64,000 nucleotides of DNA from Monoplex corrugatus (GCA_030674185.1 JAPXFY010000015.1:28807185-28871184); one strand, 5' to 3'. Shown: positions 32,080 through 44,398, numbered from the stretch's first letter. Notes: generated from the letters alone by a model not told the origin. Numbers and translations are program-made.

Positions 32080-34750
32080 AACTTCGTTTACACCAAATCA
32101 GAAACCCATCGCTGCCTGACCAGCATAGCTGAAATTCATGCAGCTGTCCATGGCTCTTGTGTGATCCACATGTTACTTGCCTTGAAAGCCTTCCAGCCTG
32201 TCTTCCAGCAAGTTGTTCTCGGACAATACAACAGTTGCTTGCTACATGAACAGACAGGTAGGGGGGACTCTTGCTGACCCTCTCATGGCAAGTCAAAGAC
32301 CTTCTCTGCTGATGCCAGGTCAGCAAGATTTCTGTATCAGCAGCTTACATCATCTGGAAGTTGAACATCATAGCGACTTCCTGAGCACAGGCTGTTCAGT
32401 TATACAGATGGGGGATTCTTAAATGCCAGACTTTTAAGGGTGTATGGGACAAATAATTCATCCCAGTGATTGACCTCTTTGCAACAAAGTTCAACAAGAG
32501 GCTTCCAATCTATGTGTACCTGATGCAAGAACCAGAGACCCCTCTCATCCACATACCAAAGCAACATCAGCAGTACTATTAGCGGCAGGAGCTCTTCCAG
32601 CTAATCGCTGTCTTCTACTCCCTTTCCTGTAGAAAGGGCACTGAATCACTTAAAACTACAAGTGGAAGAAGTGGCTCCTCTGATGCAACTCGAACAAGGT
32701 GCACCCCCATATTCCATCCTCTTGAACGGATAAAGTTCCTCACCCATCTGTCTCAATCAGATGACTTCAATTCTAGCAATGTAAAGGGCTACAGATCTGC
32801 AATCTGCACACTATCACAACATGGAGGGTCTTCCCTTTCCTGAGGCCTATGGATCCAAGAGGCTAAGATCCTCTCTCGGATCCCAAAATGGAATTTAGCA
32901 TTCGTCCTAGGCTCACTCAGGCGTTCAGATTTTGAAACATTAGATATGATTGTTTTTCTGTCCTCTCCCACAAAACAGCCTTCCTCCTGACCCTTGCTAC
33001 TTCCTGCTGCCACAGTGAAATCCACACTCTAAGTGGGGGCCAAGGAAGATGTTGGATTCTGTTGTAGTAGACATCTTTCTTACCAGAAGATCCAACAACC
33101 AAGTTCCAGAGCATGTTCCTTCAGGATTCCATCTCTGGTCTTCTTTTTGGATCCCAGACACACCAGAGAAAAGGACTGGCTCTTACACCCCATCTACTGT
33201 TTCAAATACTACTGGCATCACTTAGCCCCATGGAGATCCTCCCAACAGAGACTATATCTCAGTTAATGGGCAGTACTCCAAAATATTTTGGTAACCACCC
33301 ATGGCCCAATGGCTCTCTGAAACAATCATTAGGGCATATAGAGAAACTCCATCCCTTTTGGAACAACCCCGGGCCCATGAACTTCAGGCCCTCTCAGCCT
33401 CAGCTGCCTTCTATCATTCTCTGTCCATTCAGGATGTCCAGAAGCAGCGTACTGGTGCAGACAATTCACCTTAATTAACCATTACTGAAGAGATCTATGG
33501 AGAGGGTCTGTCCTGCCTCGTCTTCATTTCGGCTAATGCTGTCATAGGTGTCTCCAGGAGGCAGGCAGATCCAAGCAGAGAATCTCTTCCGCCATCCAGT
33601 CTTTAACTCTTTGAAGACGTTATATAGTTGCCTTGCACAACCACTGTGGACGCGATCAACGGGACCTGCCACAACCCTTGGTGACGCACGATTTTGGGGG
33701 TTTTTCAAAAAATTCTCAAAAATACAGATTTTACAGCACAAGAACATATTTTATATCAAAATAAAATTCAGTTTATGCTCTTTGAGCTGAAGCTACATAC
33801 AAGGACTACATCTATTCTACTTACCTTCCTAGAAGGTGAAATGGGGTAGGGTTTTGGCTCTGGGAAAGAAGTTTTTGATTGACAGTAATCCAACACATAC
33901 AGTCAGTGAAACACCCATTCTTGACCAGGTAATCCAGAAATCCAGGTAATCACAAGTCCTTGGTATGACCAGAAGATATAAAAGAACAAACACAGCTTTG
34001 TTTTCACACAGGTGAAGCAGCAAAGTGATTATGATGATCCTTTGAAAAAGAAGAAGAAGAAGAAGGCCTAAATGTCGCCATTTTGGTGCAAGGACGGTCA
34101 CTCCGATTGGTTTGGATAAAGGCAAGAAACTGCGACTAATCGGGATAAAATCAATGCAAGGGAAGTAACAAACACTTCAGAAGATACCAAAGAGTGTTCC
34201 TATATGTGTAGTTAGTTCCCTTAGACCAGCGACTGGCTTGCATCTATTTTTAAAAACCGCAGCGGAATATCCGCTATCACGTCTCTAATGGTTTGGCCAG
34301 CTGCAGCGGAATGTCCGCTGTCACGTCTCTAATGGTTTGGCCAGCTGCAGTGGAATATCCGCTGTTACGTCTCCGAAGAGTTAAGTTCTGCATTAGTTAG
34401 ATGTGGTAGAGTGTATGATGCTGAAAGAGGAATTTTTCCAGTACCCTGCTTAGCTAGTACACTTTGCGTGTTTAACTCTTAGGACCACCCTACCTGCCCC
34501 TTTCGAGATCCTCATCTCTGGCCTTGCATACAAAGTCTGAAAAAAGAGGATGGATACTCGCATTCTTGCATGATGGACCTGGGCGGTAAGGTGGGGTGGA
34601 GTGCCACCTGGGAGCATCTTTTGACTGAATTGTCTGTAAACACTGGGTTAAGTTATGGCCATATATAAAGCGATCATATGCCACTCTTAATTAGTTGGAT
34701 ATGGTAAGTGTACTAGCTGAAAAGGAATTTAGTTAAAAAATTCCTGTACT
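32080..34750 (+). mobile_element. DIRS-like retrotransposon, copy 2, interrupted by a piggyBac derivative
   Basis: This is a 3' part of the DIRS family. Positions 32213-32420 encode the RNase H box (DNTTVACYMNRQVGGT). Near 32450-32520 a VIDLFATKFN-like box follows. Positions 32740-32830 hold the start of the recombinase (VKGYRSAICTLSQH). Positions 33365-33475 encode RAHELQALSASAAFYHS, matching the RAHExRA box, here with the His kept. A TTAA element interrupts it at 33603-34384, and the DIRS terminal region resumes with inverted segments at 34451 (GCTAGTACAC) and 34692 (GTTGGATATGGTAAGTGTAC). All frames are broken. Confidence 0.75.
33603..34384. mobile_element. piggyBac internal-deletion derivative (782 bp)
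   Basis: TTAA at 33603-33606 and 34381-34384, with termini CTCTTTGAAGACGTTA and CTCTTCGGAGACGTAA. Its left part matches 13798-15117 and its right part matches 17441-17744 of the full copy, so the missing block (about 15118-17440) is exactly the transposase gene. It also lacks both extra insertions of the full copy. It is non-autonomous. Confidence 0.95.
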
Positions 34751-34924
34751 GATGGTAACTTTTCTGATTATAAAAAGAAATTGAGTGGTTTGTAAGGTAG
34801 TGTGATGAAAAGTTTTAGTACTTAATGTTAGAAAAACAAGAGAACTTGTATTGTATTTAGGACATATGTACACATACACATGTAAGTGCATACATGCATG
34901 CACACAGTCACGAAAGTCCTTACA

Positions 34925-34932
34925 ACAGTGTG

Positions 34933-34975
<43 letters not shown>

Positions 34976-34976
34976 T
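34925..34976. repeat. (TG)n(CGTG)n microsatellite
   Basis: Short (GT)n followed by six GCGT units. Confidence 0.9.
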
Positions 34977-35102
34977 TTGAAAAGGAGGTTGTTAGAATGA
35001 CTTGACCATCTTGGTTTTTGTTTTTTGTGTTTTTTTGTTTTGTTTTTGTGTTTCAGTAGTCCATGAGGAATAAATGTTAAATTTGACTGTTTACAATTAT
35101 AG

Positions 35103-35210
35103 GCCATCAAAACTGTGGATCCTACTTTTACTCCTCATGTAGTCCCAGAACCATCGCCTTCTTCAGGACCTTTGGTGGATGCTCTCAATACTGCCCTGCC
35201 AGCAGATCAG
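35103..35210 (+). CDS. POLRMT: POLRMT exon
   Basis: This 108-bp exon (36 codons, phase 0 at both ends) has acceptor ATTATAG and donor GTAGATCA. It encodes AIKTVDPTFTPHVVPEPSPS, then GPLVDALNTALPADQ. The proline-rich stretch followed by a Leu-rich helix corresponds to the KVKPTFSLPPQLPPP...LLRDVYA linker of vertebrate POLRMT, between the PPR region and the N-terminal domain. Confidence 0.85.
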
Positions 35211-35499
35211 GTAGATCAGTCATTTCATATTTGACCCAGTGACAACAGATGCTCAGTTTATCATGGGAAACCTGTGTGCCAGAATTTTTTTTTTTTCAGT
35301 TTTTGCAGCATTCTAGTGAGAATTGTAAAGCAGTTTGGCTGTATTTATGTGGCATTCAGTTATTAACCTTTCTTCATTATGCTCTGCATCTGTTTCTTGA
35401 ATATGTGCTCAGTATATTTGAAATTCTTAACATCCAAACCTGTACAGTAGTAAGTTTTGCTTCTTAACTGATTCCACAGTGTTTTTGTTCTATTTTTCA

Positions 35500-35652
35500 G
35501 AACAAACTATATCTACTAGTGTAGATTCACTTACCAGTATGGAATAAACTCCCTGTCCAAATTAGATATTCAGCATCAGAGATATCCTTCAAGTCTGCTC
35601 TTAGGACTCATTTTAAGCTACTGAAATCTGTGTGTGTGTGCATGTGTGTGTG

Positions 35653-35736
<84 letters not shown>

Positions 35737-35760
35737 GCCAACACTGAAAATTGAAGTTTG
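35500..35760 (+). mobile_element. L2-like LINE 3' remnant
   Basis: One frame (35540-35630) reads LPVWNKLPVQIRYSAS, then SFKSALRTHFKLL, matching the C-terminal WNxLPxxIRxSxSxxSFKSxLKTHLF motif of L2/CR1-type LINEs. A (TG)n tract at 35630-35733 follows, in the same place as in the two larger L2-like copies at 51.9 and 57.5 kb. Confidence 0.75.
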
Positions 35761-36820
35761 ACTGTCCACATTTATTTATCCTTAAAAATTGTTCATTACT
35801 TTTCTTAGCCATTTTTCATACCTCCCTGTTAATAAAGAAAAAAGAAGAGGCACCCTGTGAGGCCAACAGGGGCAATAGACACATTGGAAAGTGAACTCCA
35901 GAGAGTCTCACCTCGAATGATGTTTGGTGATGGCCCTACTTAGGATCAATTTTGTACTCAGATCCATGTATGACCTCCTGCCCTTAACTCACTCAGCACT
36001 AACATCCGGATATGCGGACGGACTCATTGATGCGCTTCCACTGTGAGGGCCGGATATGCGGCTCGCACATTAAAAAATTTCCACTGGTGACATAGTGCTG
36101 TGTAGTTGAAATTGAAGGGGGTCATGCTAAAGCCTCATTACCACAGAGTAACCTTTGACCACTGCATGTGGCGAGTGACCTATGACCAGTCAGCCATTGA
36201 GGTATTTTTGTGCTGACCCCGTTCCTGTGTACCACGTGAGAACAATGGCGTCTCAACTGTGAACGAGTTGCGTTCACAGCAGTCGAACAAGACGTGTTTA
36301 CACTTTTTGTCAGGCAATAAAAGTCATTCTTACCAAGGGGTCTGACCCTGAAGATGCAGAACAGTATGAAGAAAGTGGTTTTAGCCCAAGACAAGGGATG
36401 GAATTGATGAAAATGTGTCTGACAGAGAAGGTGAAAGGAAGAGAGGGGTGGGTGTGGTGAATGACACAGACAGTGTTTACCCGTGGCCTTCGTAGCACGG
36501 CACTTATGCAAATAGCCCACTAGCTGATCTGACTGATGTTGGTTCTATTGTTTCATGATGAATGTTTGCCTTTAAGATTGTGTGTGTGTGTGTTTTCCTT
36601 TCAGTTATTGCTCCATACACAAATAGCCAAACACATAGGCTAAAGTTGTATGGCATTACAGACCACACCCCCATTCATTTTTTGACCAAATATTCAGTGA
36701 CCTGATTATGAAGCACATTGTTGATGGAACAAAGAGATGCAGTGATCAAAGCCTTCAGGCATAAGGGGAACTAGCAAAATACAGTTTGGAAATGGAACAG
36801 CAGTGAATGAAATGCATGTA

Positions 36821-36825
<5 letters not shown>

Positions 36826-36867
<42 letters not shown>

Positions 36868-36880
36868 TGTATGTGAGTGT

Positions 36881-36942
<62 letters not shown>

Positions 36943-37170
36943 TGTGGATAAGTGTGTGTATGTGTGTGTGTGTGTGTGTATGTGTGTGTGTACACCTGCA
37001 CTTTTATGTTCATGTGATGTTTGTATGTGTGTGGATGTTTGTATTGTGTGTGTTGTACTTTGTGTATTGTGTTGTGTGTATGTATGAATGTGTTTGTATG
37101 GTGGTGTGTGTATGGATGTGGGTGTATTGTGTCTGGTGTGTGTGTCTGGGTATCTGGGTGTGTGTGTCTG
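36826..37170. repeat. (TG)n-rich tract
   Basis: Long (TG)n runs with ATG and TTG interruptions, extending in decayed form to about 37170. All ORFs here are artefacts. Confidence 0.95.
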
Positions 37171-37179
37171 TGTGTTAAG

Positions 37180-38112
37180 GTTATAGCTTTGAAACCTTGT
37201 GCTGTGCTTATTTAGTCAAACAATAATCAAATGTTACTATTTCAAGAAATGTGTGTTTTGTTAATATTTTTTCATGATTTTTCCAACTCTGTTCAAGCAC
37301 TTGGTATACTGAAGCTGACTACAAATCGCCAAGTAGTCATCAGGATTTTGCTGACTTTAGCTGAACTGTATAAAGTAGAAATCTCAGGTAGCCATTGTTC
37401 ACTCACTACTGGGATTTTCAATGTGATTTATGTGGAAAATTGTCCACTTTTCAGGAGCAGTGTGAACTTTACCACTATCCAATTGCAGCCACCCTCAATT
37501 TTGTCGTCACAAAAACATATTTTCTCTCATCACCACCTACAAAAAGAGAACTATAAAAGTTACAGCTTTGAAACTCTGTAATGTGCTTATTCAATCAAAC
37601 AATAACCATGTGTGAAAATTTCAAGAGTGTGTATTTCCTCATTATTTTTTTATTTTTTAAACATCTGTACAAACCGCCTTTATACGGGAGAATGAGACAT
37701 GACAAATCGACAAGTGTACAGTAATATGTTATTGATTTTAGTTTATTTGTAGAGAGTAGAAACTCTCAATTAGTTATTGTTTACTCTCTACGGGTATTTC
37801 CAATGTGATTTATGTGGAAACCAGTCCTCTTTTCAAGAACAGTGAGAACTTCCCTTATATGCTCTTGCAGTCACCCTCATTTTTATTACCATGAAAATAT
37901 CCCTTGTTTTACAACTGGCAACAAAAAGAATACCATAAAGTTTACAGCTTTGAAACTTTGTAAAATGCTTGTTCAATATAATGATAATCATGTATCAAAA
38001 TTGGAAAAGTATGTGTTTGGCCATTATTTTTTTAATGATTTTTTTTTTAAAACCTATACAAACGCCCAGCACAGATAGGAATGTTAAATTCCAAATCGCC
38101 CAGTAGGGAGTG
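37180..38112. repeat. Degenerate tandem array, about 385-bp unit
   Basis: The phrases TACAGCTTTGAAAC, CAAACAATAA, AATGTGATTTATGTGGAAA and CAAATCG recur with period near 385 bp (CAAATCG at about 37322, 37703 and 38093). About two and a half copies are present, moderately diverged, reaching the right end of the TTAA element. Confidence 0.8.
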
Positions 38113-38118
38113 AGTTAA

Positions 38119-39827
38119 ATGCAAATGTGGTGAAATGAGGGAAATCAGATGGCTTTGTATGTCCACTCAGCCAGGGCAAACAAAGAGTGAAACAAGTCCA
38201 GAGCTCATGCAAAGTAGCATTAACCCAAGGAAAGTAATCATGGAGGCACAATCAAATGCTTAAAGAGATTGCACAAGCAATCACACTCATGCAGCCGGGT
38301 ACATGGCAGGAAGCAGCAAACTGTGCCTGAAAATACTTTGATGTCCAGAGCATGAGAGTGGGTGTACTGGATGTTTGGCTGGGAGTGTACAGCAGATAGT
38401 CCAAAATGAAAAAAAAACACCTAGAAATCCTCAACAAGAAAGGCATAATATTGGATATAGTTTTCCATTTCCATTCATCAAAACATATGATTCTGATCTA
38501 CATGTATAACTCACTATGCTATATGAAAGGAAGCCCATTTCTGCAAGCTGAAAAGTATGTCAGTGTAGCCAGCAGCTTGAGGAAATCCAGCTTAAAAGCA
38601 AAGTTCTCACCATAGAGGTTGGAGCAAGGCAGTTTGTAAGCGTTTGTCCACAACCTCACAAAATAGCTCTTGATTTCCAGGAAGGAGAGGACCAGAGCCC
38701 TAAAGGCAGTGACAGAATCTGCTGAAGTGAGTTCCAGTTGGATCTGGTTGAGGAAGAACAAAAGATCCTAAGACTGAAAATGTCCGTATGTACAGCAAGT
38801 GTCCAGTAGCTAAAAGTTATTTCAAGGCTGACTTGGTCTTTAAGTGTCTCACAATCTTTGAGGTGTGGGTTCAAACCCAGGGGAGAAGAAAAAGGCAACA
38901 GCAGAAGGGCATCTGGGAGTCATAACCTGGATGTGGCTCAACCCCTTTAGAGTAGGGAGGACCTTGTTCTGTCCAGCTCTCCCCAGAGTTTCTTACCATG
39001 ACACATGGTCAGACCTTTGACTTCTGGGAATAGTCCAGAAATGTCTTGGAAAGATCAGATGACACTGGGAAAGACTACATGCACGGGCTTTGAGAGCTGG
39101 CTCCCCAACTTGCCTTTCTTCAGCTTGTCTAAAGTTCCATAAATGAAAGATGCTGTGGGAATTCACGGAAAGGGAGAGAGAATAATGAATCTGTGGCACC
39201 ATCCCAATCATGATTTGAAATCCACAGTGAATTAGAATCTTCTTTTCTGTCATGGCAGCAAGGCTAACTAAAGACCTTGCAGAAAATGAATATTTTGATG
39301 AGTCAGTTCAGAAACAAGACACGTGGGAGTGTCCTGACTGAGTAGAGCAATCCATGGTAACTTGAGAAGCAATCCAAAGAGCTGGAGCAGAGAAAAGGGA
39401 TCTCGTGGTGTATGTCAGTCTGGCAAATGCATATGGATCAGCCCCACACAAGGTGATTTATGTGGCTGTTGAGATGTATCACGACCCAAAGAACGTTGGA
39501 GAATCACTGAAGAATTACAATTCGGGCATCCTTGAAGCCTGAATAGATTTTACATAAGTAGGGCACATTATAATGAACCTAAAGGTACCTTGGATCTCTG
39601 TAGCCAATTAGTGAAGGATGGTTCTGTTGATTTTAGTTTTAATGCAAATGTTGAATCACAGAAGAATCTGGAAAAATGTGTTGGGTACAAATGAGAATTC
39701 CCACATGAAATGTAGCAGATAAAGCCATTCCCAAAATTAAATACTAAAGTTATCCCCTAAAAGTTTTTTTTAAAATCTGTGGTGAAATGACTCATGTGAA
39801 GCAGCTGCAAAAATTAAACCTACCGCC
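38119..39827 (+). other. Intron 6 segment without recognised features
   Basis: No coding motif, terminal repeat or tandem repeat identified. Short unrelated frames occur on both strands. Confidence 0.4.
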
Positions 39828-40478
39828 TTAACTCTCTCGCTACAAGCGTCGGGATTTCATGATCATGTCTCAACAACTCTTGTCTACGAGCTTTGGAGAA
39901 ATCCGACTTTAGTTTTGAAAATTCACAGGGCTTTCAGTATTTCCGTTAACCGAAACTAATAGCCAGAAATAGATTGTCTGGTCATTCTTAGCCTTGTTTC
40001 AGGCCATGAGGTCACTGTACTATGCAGTTGGTATGTAAATAGTGCAAAGTTCACGACCCACTATTTCCGCAGCGAAGCAGACGACGGAAAATCAAATGGC
40101 TGAACAATACTCAACAACTCAGCCTTGTTCGACATGATCTCTTCCTTCAGTGCACATGGAGTGTGTGCGCGTTGGATTTTATCAAATTTCATTCAAAATG
40201 TGACTGTAGGAACTGATGTATTGTCCTGACTGTGTATTTTGTAAGGCATTTTTCACCTGAAAATGTCTCTAATTTTACTTGTACCGTTACTCAGCAACCA
40301 TGACAGTTAGACAGTTGAAATTTCAGCATGTTGTACACCAATCTTTTAATATATGACCCGCCAAATTTCAGAACTGTCTGTTTTCATTTATTTGTATGAG
40401 AATTTTTCTCATGACCTATGCAAATGGTGGTATTAGGGGAACAGGAAGGGGCATAATCATACGTAGCGAGTGAGTTAA
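39828..40478. mobile_element. TTAA-flanked MITE, 651 bp
   Basis: TTAA at 39828-39831 and 40475-40478. The inverted ends are CTCTCTCGCTACAAG and CTCACTCGCTACGTA (right, reverse complement), 11 of the first 12 bases identical. No coding capacity. Its ends resemble the CTCWCTC start of the 2.1-kb element but the interiors differ. Confidence 0.88.
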
Positions 40479-40919
40479 CAAAGTGGATGCACAGTCAAAA
40501 TTTTGAATTAGTTAAAAATTTGTTATACTGTGAATGTATAAAAAGTCCAATATTAACAGCAACAAAACAGTAGAATTGGCTAAAAAGATTAAAAAGAATT
40601 TTTTTGGCATTCCGATTTCCTAGTGTGCGTACATGCATGTTTTTGTTGCGCTGTATTTGTGATATGTTGCTGTCTGTATCCTCTGTCTTTGATGGACGTG
40701 CTTGCTGCACCCTTCATCCTCCAAAAGCTGCCCCATATTGCAAGTAGAACAAATAATACAGGAGTGAAAACAGAAAAAATGAATACCCAAACGAGTGAAA
40801 AGCAGTAGTCCATCTGCAACAAAAAGTTGCGTTTCACTTGTTAAGAAGTCCAGCCTGGTCTCCATTGCCTGTCAATGGACCTGACATGGACCATGTCCAG
40901 TTTTAAAACATTGCAAGAC

Positions 40920-41410
40920 AAAAGCCTTCAGCGGGGGTGTTAAACCCGCTGTTTTTTAGGCTGCCCAGCAGTTGAAACCAGCCAGTACTGGACAGTCTGA
41001 GAAACCCGGTCTACCAGGGAAATACGCCCTCCCACCTTGGCCATATGGGAGCATCTCCACAGTGAGTGGGGGAGGGCAAAAGGTGATACTGGTAGAGATT
41101 AAGAAATCTCCTCCAGCAGTTAAAGGCCTAAGCCCTCACCGTGTGCAGGCAGGTCAGCCGTTAGGTCTGACCGCCTGAAAAAAGCAGAAAAAAACAACTG
41201 GAAAATAAGTACACTCCATTGCAGGTTGAGGATAATGAAACAGATATGGACTGAATTTGTCTACTGTTGTTTCCACCGATAATGAAGACTATTGTCATTG
41301 GATTATGAGGTGTCGACTCAGATTTAGGAGTTCCAGCTTCTTTGCCATGACCTGCAGCCCATTGTGCTGGCTCTACAAGAAACGTTAGTGCATGAAGTTA
41401 CAATTTTTTC
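40920..41410 (+). mobile_element. Jockey-like LINE, 5' part with endonuclease start
   Basis: Positions 41320-41400 read EFQLLCHDLQPIVLALQETL, matching the ELxxLxxxxxPxVxxLQET start of the apurinic-type endonuclease in Jockey-group LINEs. The preceding WIMRCRL segment in another frame corresponds to WNxRGL. Upstream GC-richer sequence (40920-41180) would be 5' leader or ORF1 end. The rest of the element is missing. Confidence 0.55.
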
Positions 41411-41979
41411 TGTAATGGATTTCTACATTTTTTTCAAAACCAGCACAACCTGAAGATGGAGGATCACCCTAGTCTTCCCCTTGCCACTTCTAATATTATT
41501 CACTGACAGTGTGGCTTATATATTTCTACAATGTGGGCCTGCCTGAACCATGTGCAATGTTGGCTAGCTGCCAGTATTGCTGTAGCCACGAACCCTTGAA
41601 CCCTTTGTGGTGGGGGGTGGGACTTGGAAAATCAGTACTTTTCCTGTTGGGCCTGTCTGCTGCTGGTTTCAGACTAACAGCAAGTAACTACTGCTGTTTT
41701 CAGCCTCTTCTTGTGTCAGATTTGTCTACGGTCATTTATAAGTTCTTGACTCAACTCACATGCTTTCAAAGGCTGAAAACATGCAGCATTATTGCAAGAC
41801 AATCCTGGTGTCAACATTTTTGCTGAAAACCAGTTTCTCTTTTCAGATAAATAAAACCAATCTGGTGAGGGTTGCATAGGTCAAAAAGCCATGTAAGAGA
41901 AGCCAGTCACTTTTATGAACCCTCTCTGAGATTGACAACATTAGTCAGTGCTTCTCTCCCATTTACATTAGGCTGAAAT

Positions 41980-42640
41980 GTGCGTCAAACTACCTCCGTA
42001 AATTTCACGTATGTAGGCACCAGAGAAGGCTCCGAGAGCTCCGAAAATTTTACGGATGGGGCACTCAAGAGGTTAATTACAATATCAGTTTCATTTACAA
42101 ATAAAGCTTCTCTCAAAAGTGAATTACTAAATTTCCAGAATGTATTTTGTTTAGTCTCTTTTCCTAATCTAAGTTCTAATGTCACCATAGAATGATCCGT
42201 TCTCTATCCAGGTTTACTATCGACATCATTGATGAATGAGCGAATGGTACTAAAGAGAAATCGAGTCTGCTTTGTTTTACTGTTTATTTCTGTTCCATTC
42301 AGTTCCGGGTTAATTTCTCTCCAAATATCCACTAAATCTAACTGTTCCATCATCACCTGTACCTGCTCTTGGGCTTTTAACATTATGATAATGTTTACAA
42401 TTATTATAGTCTTAAGTGAAGTCATTGCAATCTTTCCCCCAACTTCTTTTACTCTTTCTTATTTCAGCATAAAATTTAGGATCATCATAGTTAGGCCCAT
42501 ACACACTGACAATCAAAAAAATCTTTGCCCATAATTCTTAACGATACGAATATTTAATTTCCATCAGAACCATTTTTCCTTTCACTCGGCAGAACATAAT
42601 ACAGAAAGGGTTAATGTGTCTTGGAAAATTTTCTAGATAT
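41980..42640 (-). mobile_element. LINE endonuclease remnant
   Basis: On the minus strand three successive frames give IVSVYGPNYDDPKFYAEI, then MEQLDLVDIWREINPEL followed by SKTKQTR and SFINDVDSK, then MVTLELRLGKETKQNTFWKF and NSLLREALFV. This is the order of the second half of an apurinic-type endonuclease (VYGPN, LDLVDxWR, SxTxQTRID, HSxVxLxL, FWKFNNSLL). The FWKFNNSLL linker is typical of L1/Tx1-like elements. Frameshifts separate the pieces. Confidence 0.75.
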
Positions 42641-42942
42641 CTCTGCCATTAGATTTGTGACTTGCTTTCAAGCGGAACATACACCAATGTAGGAACATAT
42701 TAGGAGAGAAATCATAGACCTGGGGAAAAATAGACCCAAGGGTAAGACAGTTGGGGAAACAGACCTGGAAGAACATGGGTGGTATTACAGGGCAGTGCTG
42801 AAAGATAAGGAACATGAGCATTCTCACTCTCAGTCTGTGTATCTGTCTGTCTGTCTCTGTCTGTTGCCCCCCTCCCAATTCCAGGGGGAATCTCTGTATA
42901 CCAATGAAAACTGAAGTCATACCACAAGCACTTGTGGAGAGT

Positions 42943-43068
42943 ATATGAACTTTAATTTGGTATGGGCTAATGTTATTATTTTGAGCTGACTCCTCTGTTA
43001 CTGGGATATGAACTTTAATTTGGTATGGGCTAATGTTATTATTTTGAGCTGACTCCTCTGTTACTGGG
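42943..43068. repeat. 63-bp perfect tandem duplication
   Basis: Two identical 63-bp units (42943-43005 and 43006-43068) starting ATATGAACTTTAATTTGG. No differences are visible, so it is recent. Confidence 0.97.
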
Positions 43069-43500
43069 CTCCTATGGTTATAAGAGCTTTGAGATGGGTT
43101 GTCTAGGACTCAGTAGAACTGAAGTCACATTGGGGTTTTGGGAGTGTCTAGGATTGTGGGGCATGTGATTGACACTACCATCGGCTGTCCCCCAAACACC
43201 CTGATCAGCGTGTAGGGTCGACTGCCACTGCTTGTATCCAGGGCTGGGAACTCATTTCTGGATGGGCAGTACTTTTTTATGTCCTGGTCAGTACAGGTCT
43301 GCCTCTGAGGTACAGCAGTTCCAACATGTCCGCTCAATTCCCCCAGCAGACTCAGCAGTCCCCTTGTAGAGATATCTCTATGATCCAGATTTGTCTTTTC
43401 TGACAAATCTTCCTTTGTCATGGTTATAGAAACAGATGATGCTCAGCGTTCTCTTCCATTCTCAGTCTTTCACTTTCTGTGATCCGCAGGTGCTTTTCCA

Positions 43501-43842
43501 TTATCTTCCCGTGTTGACTTGCGTTGGCCTCAGTCTTAATACAGCCCGCATTATCATCATGTAGGCGAGTGAAAAGAGACAGGATGGCATAGACTCTATC
43601 TTCATGGAAAGATCAGTTTTAGTTGCGTGGGTTATGGAGTTTTTATTGAATTTCCTCTCTGTATCCCCTTCCCTGACTAGAAATCTGTGAAGACCTGAAG
43701 AAATCTCGTTCATGCCCTCCACTGTGGTTAGGCCCTGGGTCGGCTCAATATTGCCACAGGTAAGAAGAAAATCAGCAGAGAAAATCAGGACTAGAAGTAG
43801 GATGTTAACAGTACAAAATGTCACACCAAACTGTACAGACAA
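43501..43842 (-). pseudogene. LINE ORF start with hydrophobic leader and 2A-like motif
   Basis: A 113-codon frame starts MSVQFGVTFCTVNILLLVLI, followed by LLTCGNIEPTQG. Some invertebrate LINEs begin their ORF with a hydrophobic leader followed by a 2A-type motif (LLxxGDxExNPGP). Here the motif is degenerate: Asn for Asp, and Thr-Gln where Asn-Pro would be. It lies upstream, in the minus sense, of the endonuclease remnant at 42.0-42.6 kb and may belong to it. Alternatively it is a chance signal-peptide-like frame. Confidence 0.4.
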
Positions 43843-44310
43843 GGCATACCCTTTTTGTTACCTGTAGGAATTATGCTGTAGCCTATATAAGAAAGTGACA
43901 CTGTTACACTTGTACTGCATGTGTAACATTGCATATTTCTGAGGCAGATTTGTTAGTCACAACACCAAGTTTGTGGCTGTAATTTGGGGACTTGGAAAAG
44001 AAAAGGCCACAAAACACAATTGACAACACAACAGCCAGGAGAACAGTTCTCACAACACTCAAAGGCCAACACAGGACAAGTCCATATCTGCGTGAAGTCA
44101 CTGCACTTAAAGCACAATTTTGCATGAAAAACTGCAAAGTCAAAAAAAATTGGCCACAGGTCACTCTGGTCAGAAAATTTGATACTGGCATGACCACAGT
44201 ACCATCACACAATCAGTGCACCAAAAAGTAAAAAGTGCTTCAGTTAACAAAAACTGCTAATGATAGTATTTTGTATGGACACGCATCTTGTTGCTCTAGC
44301 GAGCATCCCT

Positions 44311-44311
<1 letters not shown>

Positions 44312-44398
<87 letters not shown>
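44312..44398. repeat. (GA)n microsatellite at the LINE 3' end
   Basis: About 43 GA units directly abutting the 3' end of the minus-strand LINE at 44399. Confidence 0.97.

Larger units (their letters stand above)
35984..38118. mobile_element. TTAA-flanked element, 2.1 kb, no transposase
   Basis: TTAA at 35984-35987 and 38115-38118, with short imperfect inverted ends CTCACTCAGCAC and CTCACTCCCTAC (right, reverse complement). Subterminal repeats CCGGATATGCGG occur at 36007 and 36048. The interior holds long (TG)n tracts (36826-37170) and a degenerate tandem array of about 385 bp. No transposase motif is found. The TTAA target suggests piggyBac-type mobilisation in trans. Confidence 0.7.

Noticed and set aside
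36122..36520. 132-codon minus-strand ORF inside the 2.1-kb TTAA element
   Set aside because: No transposase motif (no aspartate triad block, no Cys/His cross-brace). Likely chance.
42633..43421. Minus-strand ORFs of 71-98 codons between the LINE leader and endonuclease remnants
   Set aside because: They could be the middle of the same LINE ORF, but I recognise no motif in them, so no separate call is made.
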